Positions 5,095 through 5,677 of a stretch of DNA of 5,677 nt are shown piece by piece. The translations under genes and the position numbers were made by a program. Within the stretch, counting starts at the first letter, position 1, and each line of letters begins with the position of its first letter. Origin of the DNA: an uncultured Chloroflexota bacterium (GTDB lineage: Bacteria; Chloroflexota; Dehalococcoidia; SAR202; UBA11138); NCBI GenBank assembly GCA_913046025.1, contig CAJWRP010000186.1:1-5677 (forward strand). Reading direction: 5' to 3'. The notes under the pieces were generated by a model, which was given only the letters and a program-made list of their open reading frames with translations, was not told where the DNA came from and did not search any database.

Positions 5095-5283
5095 TTCTTC
5101 ATTGTCATGCAAGCTAATCTGATGAGACAAGAGGAAAGCAGTCCCTGAAGTCTTTTCCAGTATGGAGTTTCCAACAAAGGCTTTCGGCCATGTTCGATCT
5201 TCATGGGACGGTTGGCTGCCTGCAGTAATTCTATATCTTTCCATTCCTTTTGTAGCTCTCTTCCATTACGACTTCGATTTCAT
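5095..5283. other. Gap before the RecJ fragment, no feature seen
   Basis: This stretch has no supported gene, repeat or hairpin of note. A short frame from 5162 encodes a hydrophobic run (VILYLSIPFVALF) but has no ribosome binding site and soon enters the RecJ region in a wrong frame. The RecJ N-terminal domain does not appear in any frame here. Confidence 0.5.
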
Positions 5284-5677
5284 ATGGTCAAAACAAGCTG
5301 CAATCTTGAAAATGAAAAAGCAATCGTGTTGGGAAATAATAATTGGCATCCCGGCGTAATTGGAATTGTTGCATCACGCATCAAAGAATCATTTTCCCGT
5401 CCTGTAGTCATAATATCCATTAATGATAATGAATGCAAAGGTTCATGTAGGAGTATCAGAGGGTTTGATATAGTAGAAGCGCTTGGCGAATGCAAGGATT
5501 ATTTAACAGGATTTGGTGGACACCCCATTGCAGCGGGACTTTCTATGAATTCTTCTGATTTTGATGTTTTCAAACAAAAATTTCTTAAAGTTGCAGATGA
5601 AAAAATTTCCTCAGAGGATTTAATGCCCACAATTTATGTAGATTCTGAACTAAATTTAGAAGTTTTAAATGATAGGA
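5284..5677 (+). CDS. recJ: RecJ single-stranded-DNA exonuclease fragment (DHHA1 and start of OB domain)
   Basis: The frame is open from before 5284 to the window end; clear RecJ similarity begins at about 5302-5320 (NLENEKAIVLG). Motifs follow in RecJ order: WHPGVIGIVASRI (5344-5382), KGSCRSIRGFDIVEAL, and GFGGHPIAAGLS (5509-5544), which is the GGH signature of the DHHA1 domain, and then PTIYVDSELNLEVLN, the beginning of the RecJ OB-fold domain. RecJ degrades single-stranded DNA 5'-3' in recombination and mismatch repair. The N-terminal DHH domain with its metal-binding aspartates and histidines, some 300 or more residues, is missing, so this fragment cannot be catalytic. The ATG at 5284 has no ribosome binding site. 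Its DNA is strikingly AT-rich, with codons unlike those of the genes to the left. It is either a truncated transferred gene or an assembly join. The 3' end lies outside the window. Confidence 0.85.
   Translation, partial: MVKTSCNLENEKAIVLGNNNWHPGVIGIVASRIKESFSRPVVIISINDNECKGSCRSIRGFDIVEALGECKDYLTGFGGHPIAAGLSMNSSDFDVFKQKFLKVADEKISSEDLMPTIYVDSELNLEVLNDR

Noticed and set aside
5162..5359. 65-codon frame with a hydrophobic segment before the RecJ fragment
   Set aside because: It has no ribosome binding site, and its 3' half is RecJ coding sequence read in the wrong frame.

Overview
This 5.7 kb window looks like an accessory, repeat-rich stretch of an uncultured Gram-negative-type bacterium with moderate GC content. 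A Tat-type signal peptide, two small exported proteins, an IS3-family insertion sequence and several intergenic palindromic repeats support this. Nothing allows a firm taxonomic assignment. Apart from the degraded reverse-strand frame, all coding regions recognised lie on the + strand. They look like separate, loosely spaced transcription units rather than one operon.

Layout: (1) 3-233, the 3' end of a glutaredoxin-like (DUF836/PF05768-type) gene with an abnormal active-site region. (2) 234-480, a non-coding run of palindromes: a CACAGAG/CTTTGTG inverted repeat followed by three short hairpins. (3) 515-890, a small exported protein with its own promoter, ribosome binding site and a probable bidirectional terminator. 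(4) 889-1111, a reverse-strand remnant whose upstream part is cut off by the insertion sequence. (5) 1112-2379, an apparently intact 1268-bp IS3-family element with OrfA, a TTTAAAA -1 frameshift site, OrfB with a complete DDE triad, imperfect terminal inverted repeats, and a 49-nt nested hairpin near the 3' end of OrfB. (6) 2613-4106, a Tat-exported FAD-dependent oxidase of the PCMH/berberine-bridge type. (7) 4107-4764, 658 bases without a credible gene but with several stem-loops, one directly in front of the next gene. (8) 4765-4971, a small exported proline-rich protein with an 18-residue tandem repeat, followed in frame by an open stretch to 5094. (9) 5284-5677, an AT-rich fragment of the exonuclease RecJ that lacks its N-terminal DHH half and runs off the window.

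The genes do not form a recognisable pathway, and I do not see a convincing new multi-gene system. The points most worth following are the large hairpin inside the transposase gene, the abrupt change of composition and gene content at the RecJ fragment (truncated transfer or assembly join), the structured leader of the small repeat protein with its interrupted reading frame, and the palindrome cluster at 340-472, part of which recurs at 4140-4152.
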